This document shows positions 48,324-56,952 of a stretch of 64,000 bases of DNA, in pieces (the stretch's first letter is position 1; each line of letters begins with the position of its first letter). The stretch is from assembly GCF_003999975.1 (NCBI RefSeq), contig NZ_RJAC01000002.1:248001-312000 (forward strand). The letters run 5' to 3'. The DNA is from Actinoplanes solisilvae (GTDB lineage: Bacteria > Actinomycetota > Actinomycetes > Mycobacteriales > Micromonosporaceae). A program made the position numbers and the translations under genes. The notes below the pieces were generated by a model that made no database searches, had not been told where the DNA came from, and worked only from the letters and a program-made list of their open reading frames with translations.

Positions 48324-48398
48324 CAGGGCCCCGACGTTACGGGCGGGGTCCGACAGTCCGCGAAGGGTTTTCCCCGGGCCGTGACCCGGCTCACGAAC

Positions 48399-48653
48399 CT
48401 AGCGGTCGACCGGGGTGAAGTCCCAGACGTGCGGCGCGCGGGCGATCAGCTTGGGCGGCGGCGCGGGCAGGTTCTCGGGGCTGTGGCGCCACTTCGAGAT
48501 GACCACGATGCGGTTGTCGGTCGACGAGAAGACCTCGCTCGACACGTGTTGCGGCAACACCTCGACGCGCGGCACCGCCACGTCACAGACCCAGGCCAGC
48601 AGCTCGTCGAAGCCGCTGAGCGAGGCCCGAATCTCCCACATCCGCGCGATCAT
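48399..48653 (-). CDS. Small conserved protein, monooxygenase-like (ABM/Dabb-like fold)
   Basis: An 84-residue protein, last gene of the leftward tsaD cluster (9 bp after tsaD). The alternating pattern MWEIRASLSGFDELLAWVCD, then VEVLPQHVSSEVFSST, then RIVVISKWR suggests a beta-alpha-beta ferredoxin-like fold as in ABM-type proteins, but no catalytic residue can be named. No close family is recognised with confidence. Length, frame and position support a real gene. Confidence 0.65.
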   Translation of the reverse strand: MIARMWEIRASLSGFDELLAWVCDVAVPRVEVLPQHVSSEVFSSTDNRIVVISKWRHSPENLPAPPPKLIARAPHVWDFTPVDR

Positions 48654-48662
48654 GTTCGCTTC

Positions 48663-49715
48663 CTACCCCGCCACGCTGACCGCGGTCAATGACATCGCGG
48701 AATCGGCCGGCAGATCGAGACGACTCGGGGCGACCCCGGCCGCGACCAGACGCGAGCCGAGCGCCGCGACCATGGCGCCGTTGTCGGTGCACAACTGCGG
48801 ACGGGGCACACGCACCTCGATGCCGTGCTTGGCGGCACGCTCCTCGGCCAGCACACGCAGGCGAGAGTTGGCCGCGACGCCACCGCCGATCACCAGGGTG
48901 CGTACGCCGTTGGTGCGGCACGCCTCGATCGCCTTGGCCGTGAGCACGTCGCACACCGCCTCCTGGAACGAGGCGGACACGTCGGCGATCGGCACCGGCT
49001 CGCCGTCGCGCTCGTGTGCCTCGACCCAGCGGGCCACCGCGGTCTTCAGACCCGAGAAGGAGAAGTCGAAACGGTGGGCGGCAAGGTCTTTCGGCGCGGT
49101 CAGTCCACGAGGGAAGGCGATGGCCTTGCGGTCGCCGTCCCTCGCCGTACGGTCGATGATCGGACCCCCGGGGAAGCCCAGGCCAAGCAGACGTGCGACC
49201 TTGTCGAACGCCTCGCCGGCGGCGTCGTCGATCGTGGCGCCGAGCGGCGTGACCCCGTTGGTGAGGTCGTCGACCAGCAGCAGCGAGGAGTGCCCGCCGG
49301 AGACGAGCATCGCGACCGCCGGCTCGGGCAGAGGGCCGTGCTCGAGGGTGTCGACGGCCACGTGGGCGGCGAGGTGGTTGACGCCGTACAGGGGCTTCTC
49401 GGCGGCCAAGGCGTACCCCTTGGCCGCGGCGACGCCGACGAGCAGGGCGCCCGCGAGGCCGGGGCCACTGGTGACGGCGATCGCGTCGATGTCGGCCAGG
49501 GTGACCTTGGCCTCGTCGAGGGCGCGCTGCATGGTCGGCACGAGCGCCTCGAGGTGCGCGCGGCTGGCGACCTCGGGCACGACGCCCCCGAACCGTGCGT
49601 GCTGATCCACACTGGACGCGAGCGCGTCGGCCAGCAGGGTGTGGCCGCGCACGATGCCGATGCCGGTCTCGTCGCAGGAGGTCTCGATGCCGAGGACCAG
49701 GGGTTCGTCAGGCAT
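48663..49715 (-). CDS. tsaD: tRNA N6-adenosine threonylcarbamoyltransferase TsaD
   Basis: Transfers the threonylcarbamoyl group to A37 of ANN-decoding tRNAs (t6A) with TsaB and TsaE, whose genes lie upstream. The 350 residues show the ASKHA fold with [15 protein letters not shown], iron-binding histidines in [10 protein letters not shown] and [25 protein letters not shown], and [14 protein letters not shown] at the C-terminus. Overlaps rimI by 8 bp. Confidence 0.97.
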   Translation of the reverse strand: MPDEPLVLGIETSCDETGIGIVRGHTLLADALASSVDQHARFGGVVPEVASRAHLEALVPTMQRALDEAKVTLADIDAIAVTSGPGLAGALLVGVAAAKGYALAAEKPLYGVNHLAAHVAVDTLEHGPLPEPAVAMLVSGGHSSLLLVDDLTNGVTPLGATIDDAAGEAFDKVARLLGLGFPGGPIIDRTARDGDRKAIAFPRGLTAPKDLAAHRFDFSFSGLKTAVARWVEAHERDGEPVPIADVSASFQEAVCDVLTAKAIEACRTNGVRTLVIGGGVAANSRLRVLAEERAAKHGIEVRVPRPQLCTDNGAMVAALGSRLVAAGVAPSRLDLPADSAMSLTAVSVAG

Positions 49716-50142
49716 TGCGCATCATCACCAGGGCGTCCGTGTTGCTCGGTTGGTAGTAGCCGCGCCGGATCCCGACGGGCTCGAAATCGTACGTCGCGTA
49801 CAGGTGCTGGGCGGGGGCGTTGTCGACCGCGACCTCGAGCAGCGTCTGCTTGATGCCGAGGCGGGCCGACTCGGCCAGCAGCGCCTCGAGCAGCACCCGG
49901 CCGGTGCCGCGGCGCTGCCCGTCACGGCGTACGGCGATGTTCTGCACCCACGACTCGTCCTGCGTGGCGGCCAGACCGGCGTAGCCGAGCAGATCGTCGC
50001 CCTCGACCGCGACGACGTAGAAGTTACGCTGCGCCAGCTCGTTCCAGAACATGGCGGACGACCACTTCTCGTCGCCGAACAGGTCCTCCTCGATCCGCAG
50101 CACCTCGGCGATGTGCCACCAGCGGAACCGCTCGATCATCAT
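49708..50142 (-). CDS. rimI: Ribosomal protein bS18 alanine N-acetyltransferase RimI-like
   Basis: A 144-residue GNAT acetyltransferase located, as in many bacteria, between tsaB and tsaD. Motifs: [40 protein letters not shown], and the acetyl-CoA loop [21 protein letters not shown] start overlaps the tsaB stop. Substrate assignment rests on family and context. Confidence 0.93.
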   Translation of the reverse strand: MMIERFRWWHIAEVLRIEEDLFGDEKWSSAMFWNELAQRNFYVVAVEGDDLLGYAGLAATQDESWVQNIAVRRDGQRRGTGRVLLEALLAESARLGIKQTLLEVAVDNAPAQHLYATYDFEPVGIRRGYYQPSNTDALVMMRNA

Positions 50143-51059
50143 CAGGTGAGCACCGGCTTGCGGCCCACGGGTTCGACGGCGTCGGGGCGACGCAGGTAGA
50201 GCGGGGTGAGCACCTCGCTGGGCGCGGCGGCGCGGATGCGGTCGGCGGCCAGGGCCACCAGGGCGGCGCCGGGCGGGTAGAGCAGGTGCTCCTCGACCGG
50301 GACGCCGAAGACGTCGCCGTATTTGAGCGCGCCCTCGCCGACCGCCCGGTCGACCAGGCCGTGGACCGAGGACAGCCCGGCCGGGTCTCGCTGGACGGGC
50401 TCGCGGCCGGTCAGGTCGACGCCGCCGTCGCGGAACGTGGCCTGGCCGATCAGGGCGGCAGCCTCGGCGCGGGCCAGCGCAGCGGCGACCCGGGCGGCGT
50501 CGGCGCCGGCCAGCGCGGTGGCGGCTTCGAGCGTCTCGGACTCGGCCAGGGCGGCCGCGTCGGTGGCGGCGCTGTTGCGGGCACGGCTGCGGGTGGCCGT
50601 GCCGGCCCGCACGATCGCGGCGGCCACGTCAGCGGGGCGGGTGACGTCGGGGCCGAGAAGGCGTACGCCGTCGAGGTAGGTGGCGAAGTAGACCTCGCGG
50701 CGGCGGGCATCGGTCGCGACCAGCACCCGGCCGGGCCCGGCGGCCCGGCCCAGGCCGTCGAGCGAGCAGACGCCGTAGGTGGGGATGCCCAGGGCCTGGC
50801 CCATGCTGGCCGCGGTGGCCAGCCCGACCCGCAGGCCGGTGAACGGGCCCGGGCCGAGCCCGGCGACGATGGCGCCGAGCTCGCTCGGACGCACCCCGGC
50901 CTCGGCCAGGGTGCCCTCGATCTCGGGCGCGAGTTTCTCCCCGTGCGCGCGGGGGTCGACGGTGCGCCGTTCGGCGACCCCGCGGAGACCGTCGGGGGTC
51001 ACCTCCACCAAGGCGGCCGTCGACGAAGGGGTTGCGGTGTCCAGAGCCAGTACGAGCAC
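50142..51059 (-). CDS. tsaB: t6A pathway protein TsaB with Ala-rich insertion
   Basis: Non-catalytic ASKHA partner that binds TsaD. GTG 51059 starts directly with [19 protein letters not shown], the standard N-terminus; longer starts lack similarity. LGAIVAGLGPGPFTGLRVGL is the family motif. At 305 residues it is longer than usual (about 220-235) because of an Ala-rich segment at about 150-210 (TDAAALAESETLEAATALAG) before the usual C-terminal part (PLYLRRPDAV). The catalytic function of the complex lies in TsaD. Confidence 0.93.
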   Translation of the reverse strand: MLVLALDTATPSSTAALVEVTPDGLRGVAERRTVDPRAHGEKLAPEIEGTLAEAGVRPSELGAIVAGLGPGPFTGLRVGLATAASMGQALGIPTYGVCSLDGLGRAAGPGRVLVATDARRREVYFATYLDGVRLLGPDVTRPADVAAAIVRAGTATRSRARNSAATDAAALAESETLEAATALAGADAARVAAALARAEAAALIGQATFRDGGVDLTGREPVQRDPAGLSSVHGLVDRAVGEGALKYGDVFGVPVEEHLLYPPGAALVALAADRIRAAAPSEVLTPLYLRRPDAVEPVGRKPVLT

Positions 51060-51143
51060 GTAGCCGACCCTAACGCGCCGCCGTCGGCTGCTCGCACAGC
51101 ATCCACCCAACCGAGCTCGTCCTCGCGCGGATGGTGCCCCGCG

Positions 51144-51833
51144 TTACTCGGCCTGCTCCGCCCGCGGATCCCAGTTGATCACCGGGCGGCCGCCGTCGGC
51201 CAGTGCCTTGTTGGCCGCGCTGAACGGGCGGGAACCACGGAAGCCCTTGGGGTTGAGCGGGCTCGGGTGGCCGGCCTCGAGCACCACGTGCGCCGGGTTG
51301 GTGATCAGCGCCGCCTTCTTGCGCGCGTAGCTGCCCCACAGCAGGAAGACGACCCGTTCGTCACGGGCGTTCAACGCGCGGATCGTCGCGTCGGTGAAGT
51401 CTTCCCAGCCCTTGCCACCGTGCGACGCGGCCGCGCCGGCCCGTACGGTCAGCACCGCGTTGAGCAGCAGCACCCCCTGCCGTGCCCAACCGGTCAGGTC
51501 ACCGGCCGTGGGCGGGGCCACCTCGACGTCCTCGGCCAGTTCCTTGAAGACGTTGCGCAGGCTCGGTGGGACCCGTACGCCCTCGCGCACGCTGAAGCTG
51601 AGTCCGTGGGCCTGACCCGGGCCGTGGTACGGGTCCTGGCCCAGGATCAGCACCCGCGTCCGCTCGGGCGGGCACAGGCGGTAGGCCGCGAAGAGATCCT
51701 CGATCGGCGGATAGATCGTGTGCGCCGCGTACTCCGCGGTGACGAACTCGCCCAACTCGGCCGTGGCCTTCTCGTCGAGAAAACCGGCAAGCTCCGCTCG
51801 CCACTCAGCCGGCAGCATCTCCGCCAGATTCAC
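51144..51833 (-). CDS. ung: Uracil-DNA glycosylase (family 1)
   Basis: Removes uracil from DNA. The 229 residues contain the water-activating loop GQDPYHGPGQAHGLSFSV, LLLNAVLTVRAG, LWGSYARKK and the DNA-intercalation loop GHPSPLN. Unusual in that it sits between tsaE (12 bp upstream) and tsaB; the 84 bp to tsaB could hold a promoter. Confidence 0.97.
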   Translation of the reverse strand: MNLAEMLPAEWRAELAGFLDEKATAELGEFVTAEYAAHTIYPPIEDLFAAYRLCPPERTRVLILGQDPYHGPGQAHGLSFSVREGVRVPPSLRNVFKELAEDVEVAPPTAGDLTGWARQGVLLLNAVLTVRAGAAASHGGKGWEDFTDATIRALNARDERVVFLLWGSYARKKAALITNPAHVVLEAGHPSPLNPKGFRGSRPFSAANKALADGGRPVINWDPRAEQAE

Positions 51834-51845
51834 GTTCTCCCCTTC

Positions 51846-52358
51846 TCACTGCTTGTCGTTGTCATCGCGCTCGTCATTGCCGGACGCCTGCCCGTCGGTG
51901 GACAGTGCCCTTACTCGGGTGGCCCAGTCGCCGCCGTGCGGCTCCAGCTCGATCACCCGGGTGTCGTCGTCGAGGCGGTCGATGCGCACTCGCAGATATT
52001 CGTCGTTGAGTTGCTCGACCATGCCGGCGCCCCACTCGACCACGGTGACCGCGTCGTCGGCCGAGGCGTCCAGGTCGAGGTCGTCGATCTCGGCCCGCGG
52101 GTTGGCGCTGTCACCGAGCCGGTAGGCGTCCGCGTGCACCAGCGGGGGGTGTCCCGGGCCCGCGCGGTGCACCCGGGCGATCACGAAGGTCGGCGAGGTG
52201 ATCGGGTCGCTCACCCCGAGCCCGGCCCCGATGCCCTGCACCAGCGCGGTCTTGCCCGCGCCGAGCGGCCCGGTGAGCAGCACGAGGTCGCCCGCGCGCA
52301 GGAGCGAGGCGAGCCGGCGGCCGAACGCACGGGTGTCGTCGACGGTGGTCAGCTTCAC
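51846..52358 (-). CDS. tsaE: tRNA threonylcarbamoyladenosine ATPase TsaE
   Basis: P-loop ATPase of the t6A machinery. GTG 52358 overlaps the upstream hydrolase stop (GTGA) and begins with VKLTTVDDTRAFGRRLASLL. Walker A is GPLGAGKT, the switch-like segment SPTFVIAR and DAYRLGD are conserved, and VVEWGAGM is the family WGE-like segment. Its 170 residues include a hydrophilic Asp/Asn-rich tail (GNDERDDNDKQ). Confidence 0.94.
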   Translation of the reverse strand: MKLTTVDDTRAFGRRLASLLRAGDLVLLTGPLGAGKTALVQGIGAGLGVSDPITSPTFVIARVHRAGPGHPPLVHADAYRLGDSANPRAEIDDLDLDASADDAVTVVEWGAGMVEQLNDEYLRVRIDRLDDDTRVIELEPHGGDWATRVRALSTDGQASGNDERDDNDKQ

Positions 52359-53431
52359 GAGATCTTCTCCAGGAACGGCAGCAGCGCGGCGTCGACCTCG
52401 GCCGACTTCTCGAGCATCACCACGTGGCCGCTGTTGTCGACCTTGACCAGCTCGGCCTCGGGGAGGTGCTTGAGGATCTCTTCGGAGTGGGTCACCGGAG
52501 TCAGATAGTCCTTGGTGCCGACGATCACCAGCACCGGCACTCCGCGCAGGGCCGACAGCGCGGGGAAGCGGTTGTGGGTGTAGAGCGTGCGCAGATATTT
52601 CGTCAGCGTCTCGACCGAGGTCTTGGAGTTCATGCTCTCGACGAAGGTGACCAGCGTCGGACTGGGCTTCGGCTCGCCGAACCCGTACCGCCGGGTCAGC
52701 AGCCAGGCCAGGTCGGACGAGGCGACGCGGGCCCGGTCGATCGTGCCGCCGCCGAGGTGGGCCGCCTTGCCCCAGAGCGGGAAGAAGGGCGCGCTGGCCC
52801 GGGCGACCAGGGTCGGGATGCCCAGCTTGGTCTTGTCGATCAGGCCGGCCGAGGTCGACATGAGCACCACGCCGGTCACCCGCTCGCCGAACCACTCCGG
52901 GTGCTGCTCGGCGAACGCCATGATCGTCATGCCGCCCATCGAGTGGCCGACGAGGATGATGTGGCCGTCGGGCACCGTCGCGTCGAGCACCGCGGCGAGC
53001 GACTTGCCGAGGGCCGCGATGTCGTAGTCGCCGGACCTGAGACGGCTCGACCGGCCGTGGCCGGGCTGGTCGTAGAAGACCAGGCGGTGCTCGCCCTGCT
53101 CGGCGAGCAACTTGCGCTGGAAGTAGAAGGTGCCCATGTCGAGCGCGAAGCCGTGCACGAAGACGATCGTGGGCTTACCGCTCGGCACCGCCGGCTCGAT
53201 GATCTCGACGTGCAGCTCGGTGCCGTCGGCCGCGGTGACGGTCTGCTCGTGGTCGAAGGGCTGGTCGCCGAAGGGCTCGTCGACGTAGGGATCGCCGGGC
53301 GCGTTGACCGAGCGTCGCACCAGGGCCCGCTCGACGGCGAAGGCCGTCGCCAGCCCGGCCGCGACCACGCCGACCGCGGCACCGACGATGCCGACCTGCT
53401 TGGCCCGCCGGGAGCCCTTCACCGGGCTCAT
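52355..53431 (-). CDS. Membrane-anchored alpha/beta hydrolase
   Basis: A 358-residue hydrolase with one N-terminal transmembrane helix (about 12-33). Catalytic Ser in GHSMGG, probable acid Asp in GTKDYLTP and His in NSGHVVMLE; HGF oxyanion loop VFVHGFALD. Overlaps alr (4 bp) and tsaE (4 bp), so it is embedded in the operon. Similar alpha/beta hydrolases sit between alr and tsaE in other actinobacteria. Substrate unknown; an ester in the envelope is plausible from its anchoring. Confidence 0.92.
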   Translation of the reverse strand: MSPVKGSRRAKQVGIVGAAVGVVAAGLATAFAVERALVRRSVNAPGDPYVDEPFGDQPFDHEQTVTAADGTELHVEIIEPAVPSGKPTIVFVHGFALDMGTFYFQRKLLAEQGEHRLVFYDQPGHGRSSRLRSGDYDIAALGKSLAAVLDATVPDGHIILVGHSMGGMTIMAFAEQHPEWFGERVTGVVLMSTSAGLIDKTKLGIPTLVARASAPFFPLWGKAAHLGGGTIDRARVASSDLAWLLTRRYGFGEPKPSPTLVTFVESMNSKTSVETLTKYLRTLYTHNRFPALSALRGVPVLVIVGTKDYLTPVTHSEEILKHLPEAELVKVDNSGHVVMLEKSAEVDAALLPFLEKIS

Positions 53432-54555
53432 CGCACGACCCCGGCGTCGCCGTCGTAGACCCTCGGCACCCGGGTGCTCCCGAAACGGGTGACGATCTCG
53501 TAATTGATCGTTCCCACGACCTCGGCCCAGTCGTCGGCGGTCGGGCCGCCGTCGTCACCCGGGCCGAAGAGCGTCGCCACGTCGCCGGACTCGATCGGGT
53601 CGTCGCCGACGTCGACGACGACCTGGTCCATGCAGACGCGGCCGGCGATCGTGCGGCGCTTGCCGCCGAGCTGGATCGGGCCGCTGTTGGAGGCCGCGCG
53701 CGGCACGCCGTCGGCGTAACCCAGGGGAACGAGGGCCAGCGTCGTCGCGCGCTCGGTCACATAGGCGTGGCCGTAGGAGACCCCCTGACCGGCCGGAACG
53801 CGCTTGGTCAGCGCGACCCGGGCACGGGCGGTCATCGCCGGGCGCAGCCCGAACGTCTCGCCCGCGACCGGCGACAGGCCGTAGACCGCGATGCCGGGAC
53901 GCACCAGGTCGTAGTGGGCGTCGGGGCGGGTCAGGGTGGCCGCCGAGTTGGCGATGTGCCGGTAGCGCGGGGTGACCCCGAACCCCTCCGCGACCGCGAG
54001 CCCGTCGGCGAAGGCGGCCAACTGGTGGTCGACGCTCTCATGCTCGGGCGCGTCGGCCGAGACGAAGTGGCTCCAGACGCCCACGATCTCGACCTCGCCG
54101 TCGACCTGTGCCTTGGCCGCCGCCTCGAGCAGAGCCGGCCACTCGGCCGCGGTGGCACCGCCGCGCGACAGCCCGGTATCGATCTTGAGATGGACGCGGG
54201 CCGTGCGTTCGGCCCGCCGGGCCGCGGTCACCAGCTCGTCGAGCAGTTCGAGGCTGCCCGCGTTGAGGTCGATGCCGGCGGCGACGCCCTCGTGCAACGG
54301 CAGACCGGGCGAGTGCAGCCAGGCCAGCACGGGCGCCTCGATGCCCGCCCGGCGCAGGGCCAGGCCCTCGTCGAGGGTCGCCACGCCGAGCCAGGTGGCC
54401 CCGCCGGCGAGCGCGGCCCGCGCGGACGGCAGCATGCCGTGGCCGTAGCCGTCGCCCTTGACCACCGCCATGACCTCGGCGGTGGTGCGGGCGCGCAGCA
54501 GCGCGACGTTGTCCCGGATCGCGTCCAGATCTACCCGGACCTCGGCCTGCCACAT
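53428..54555 (-). CDS. alr: Alanine racemase
   Basis: PLP enzyme making D-Ala for peptidoglycan. The 375 residues have the PLP-Lys in AVVKGDGYGHG (Ala of the common VKADAYGHG is Gly), VHLKIDTGLSRGG, the tyrosine general base in GQGVSYGHAYVT, and RVCMDQVVVDVGD. The C-terminal beta domain is complete. The first Met is the only sensible start; TAGGCT lies 7 nt upstream and GGAAACC could act as weak SD. Confidence 0.96.
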   Translation of the reverse strand: MWQAEVRVDLDAIRDNVALLRARTTAEVMAVVKGDGYGHGMLPSARAALAGGATWLGVATLDEGLALRRAGIEAPVLAWLHSPGLPLHEGVAAGIDLNAGSLELLDELVTAARRAERTARVHLKIDTGLSRGGATAAEWPALLEAAAKAQVDGEVEIVGVWSHFVSADAPEHESVDHQLAAFADGLAVAEGFGVTPRYRHIANSAATLTRPDAHYDLVRPGIAVYGLSPVAGETFGLRPAMTARARVALTKRVPAGQGVSYGHAYVTERATTLALVPLGYADGVPRAASNSGPIQLGGKRRTIAGRVCMDQVVVDVGDDPIESGDVATLFGPGDDGGPTADDWAEVVGTINYEIVTRFGSTRVPRVYDGDAGVVR

Positions 54556-54600
54556 GGTTTCCAGCCTACTTAAGCGTCTGACAACTCTCGTTACGGCAGC

Positions 54601-56058
54601 TCACCGCAGGTCGCGCACGGTCGCGCGCAGGGCCGCGGCTATGTCGGGGGAGGTGACCGGCCCCTCCTCGGCGGCGCGGCGGCCGGCCAGCCCGTGGGCG
54701 TAGGCGGCCATGACCGCGGCTCGCTCGGGCGGCAGCCCGCCGGCCAGCAGCGAGCCCAGCAGGCCCGCCAGCACGTCGCCGCTGCCCGCCGTGGCCAGCG
54801 CGGACGTGCCCGTCGGGTTGGCCCACACCTCGCCGCTCGGGGTGGCCACGATCGTACGGTCGCCCTTGAGAAGCACCACCGCTCTCATCCACGAGGCGAG
54901 CTTGAGGGCCGCGCCGACCCGGTCGGGGTCGGGCGCCTCGCCGGCCAGCCGCCTGAACTCACCGTCGTGCGGCGTGATCACCAGCGGGGCGTCGCGGCGC
55001 AGGTCTTCGGCGTGCTGGCCGTTGATCAGCAGGGTCAGCGCGTCGGCGTCGAGGACCACCGGCAACGAGGTGGCGAGCACGCTGCGCAGGGCCGTGCGGG
55101 CCTCGTCGTCGGTGCCGAGCCCGGAGCCGCACACCCACGCCTGCACCCGACCGGCGTCGGCGACCCTGGGCGCCACGACCACCGACGGGTGGGCGCGCAC
55201 GACCTCGGCGTGGGCGCTTCCCGCGTAACGGATCATGCCGGTCGGGCCGGCCAGCGCCCCGCTCACCGAGAGCAGGGCAGCGCCGGGGTACTGCGCGGAG
55301 CCGGTGGCGACACCGAGCACGCCCCGGGTGTATTTGTCGGAGGCCGGGCCGGGGTGGGGCCACCAGTCGGCGATGTCGGCGGCGTCGGGGACGGACACCG
55401 CCGGGTCAGCTCGCAGCGCCGGGCCCAGGCCGATGTCGACCAGCTCGACCTGGCCGCAACGGACGGCGGCCGGACCGACCACGTGGGCGGGCTTGAGGCA
55501 GCCGAAGGTGACCGTGACGTCGGCGGTGACCGCCGCGCCGGGCACGTCACCGGTGTCGACGGCCACGCCGCTGGGCACGTCGACCGCGACGACCACGGCC
55601 CGGGCGCCCGAACGGCCCCGCAGATCGCCCAGCCGGGCCACCACGGCGGCCGCGGGCGGGCGCAGACCGCCGCTCGCGCCGATGCCGACGATGCCGTCGA
55701 CCACCAGGTCGGCCTGCTCGGGGAGCCCTGACGTGGTGCCGCCGCCGGCCGCGCGCAACGCCCGCAGACCGTCGAGGTGGACCCGATCGGGGCGCATCAG
55801 CAGGGCGCACACCTGGGCTCCGCGCCGGGCCAGGGCCGCGCCGGCATAGAGGGTGTCGCCACCGTTGTCGCCGCTGCCCACCAGCAGCACCACGCGGGCG
55901 CCGTAGACACCGGCGCCGCCGTTCCCCTCGGAGAGCAGCAGAGCGCAGCGCCGGGCCAGCCCGGCGGCGGCTCGTTGCATGAGCGTGCCCTCGGGCAGCG
56001 TCGCCATCAGGGATCGTTCCGCCGCGCGCACATCCGCGACCCGCCATGCCTGCCGCAT
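54601..56058 (-). CDS. nnr: Bifunctional NAD(P)H-hydrate epimerase / ADP- or ATP-dependent dehydratase
   Basis: Repairs hydrated NADH/NADPH. The 485 residues are two fused domains: N-terminal YjeF_N epimerase (about 1-210; GSGDNGGDTLYAG, VVAVDVPSGV) and C-terminal carbohydrate-kinase-like dehydratase (about 225-485; GVLGVATGSAQYPGAALLS, CGSGLGTDD, VLDADALTLL, TPHDGEFRRL, TAGSGDVLAGLLG). The fusion is the common bacterial form. 45 bp upstream of alr, 82 bp downstream of acpS. Confidence 0.95.
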   Translation of the reverse strand: MRQAWRVADVRAAERSLMATLPEGTLMQRAAAGLARRCALLLSEGNGGAGVYGARVVLLVGSGDNGGDTLYAGAALARRGAQVCALLMRPDRVHLDGLRALRAAGGGTTSGLPEQADLVVDGIVGIGASGGLRPPAAAVVARLGDLRGRSGARAVVVAVDVPSGVAVDTGDVPGAAVTADVTVTFGCLKPAHVVGPAAVRCGQVELVDIGLGPALRADPAVSVPDAADIADWWPHPGPASDKYTRGVLGVATGSAQYPGAALLSVSGALAGPTGMIRYAGSAHAEVVRAHPSVVVAPRVADAGRVQAWVCGSGLGTDDEARTALRSVLATSLPVVLDADALTLLINGQHAEDLRRDAPLVITPHDGEFRRLAGEAPDPDRVGAALKLASWMRAVVLLKGDRTIVATPSGEVWANPTGTSALATAGSGDVLAGLLGSLLAGGLPPERAAVMAAYAHGLAGRRAAEEGPVTSPDIAAALRATVRDLR

Positions 56059-56140
56059 CGACCCTCCAGCCTTCGCCTGTTGCCGACTGTTCTAGACCTC
56101 GGCTACGACAATTTCGCTGCGGCTCTGGTCAGGACGCCGC

Positions 56141-56509
56141 TCAGGACTCCGCGACCACCATCGCCGACGCGATGCCGCCGTCGTGCGAGAGCGATAGGTG
56201 CCACCGGCTGATCCCTCGCTCCACGGCGACCGCCGCGACCGTACCGGAGACGGTGAGCCACGGCCGCCCATCGGGGTCGGCGACGATCTCGCAGTCGTGC
56301 CACAGCATGCCGGCGGGCGCGCCGAGCGCCTTGGCCACCGCTTCCTTGGCGGCGAAACGCGCGGCCAGCGACTCGGCCGACCGAGGATTTCCCGACGTGG
56401 TCAGTCGCTCACCCTCGGTGAACAGGCGAACCGCCAGCAACGGAGTCCGGTCGAGTGCGCGGGCGAAGCGCTCCACGAGGACCACGTCGATGCCGACTGC
56501 CACGATCAC
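56141..56509 (-). CDS. acpS: Holo-[acyl-carrier-protein] synthase
   Basis: Transfers phosphopantetheine from CoA to ACP. The 122-residue protein has both hallmark motifs: [15 protein letters not shown] (magnesium Asp) and [18 protein letters not shown] start at 56509; a TAAGGT box ends 6 nt before it, and there is no SD, so the transcript may be leaderless. Confidence 0.95.
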   Translation of the reverse strand: MIVAVGIDVVLVERFARALDRTPLLAVRLFTEGERLTTSGNPRSAESLAARFAAKEAVAKALGAPAGMLWHDCEIVADPDGRPWLTVSGTVAAVAVERGISRWHLSLSHDGGIASAMVVAES

Positions 56510-56664
56510 CGCCCAACCTTATCGGTAGCCGCCTCTTAGCATCCGGCCGAGCAGCGGACCGGCCCTGTGGACAAGCGGCCGCCCGTCGTCCACAGGCCAC
56601 CCCACGGGCGGGCCGCGGCCCCTACCTTCGGCGCATCCGATTTCGCCCGGCCTGGAGGTTGCCC

Positions 56665-56952
56665 ATGAACCCCGATCTCGAAGTCGACATCGACGCGCTG
56701 CGGCGCGCGGCGGCCGATATCGCGGCCACCGCCGATCGGGTCGGCGCAGCCGCCGGGGAACAACCCCTGCCGCCGGCGATCCCCCGCTGGGCCACCACCG
56801 AGGCCGCTCTGCTCGCCGCCGAGGCCGCCCGGCAACAGCTCGCGCTGATCGGTTCCGACCTCCACGAGACCGCCCGTCGTGTCCGGGCCGCTTCGGCCGA
56901 CTATGAGCTGGCCGACGCCCGCGCCGTCACACGTCTGCGGCTGATCCGATGA
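56665..56952 (+). CDS. Small WXG100/ESX-like helical protein
   Basis: A 95-residue, helix-rich, Ala-rich protein: MNPDLEVDIDALRRAAADIA, AATADRVGAAAGEQPLP, a central break with RWATTEAALLAAEAARQQLA, and a second long helix. The two-helix layout with a Trp at the turn is like WXG100 or EspC-type type VII secretion substrates, though the strict WXG triplet is absent (PRWATT). TGGAGG precedes the ATG. It overlaps the DUF1023 hydrolase gene by 4 bp, a pairing that recurs in actinobacteria with T7SS-associated hydrolases. Export is inferred. Confidence 0.75.
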   Translation: MNPDLEVDIDALRRAAADIAATADRVGAAAGEQPLPPAIPRWATTEAALLAAEAARQQLALIGSDLHETARRVRAASADYELADARAVTRLRLIR

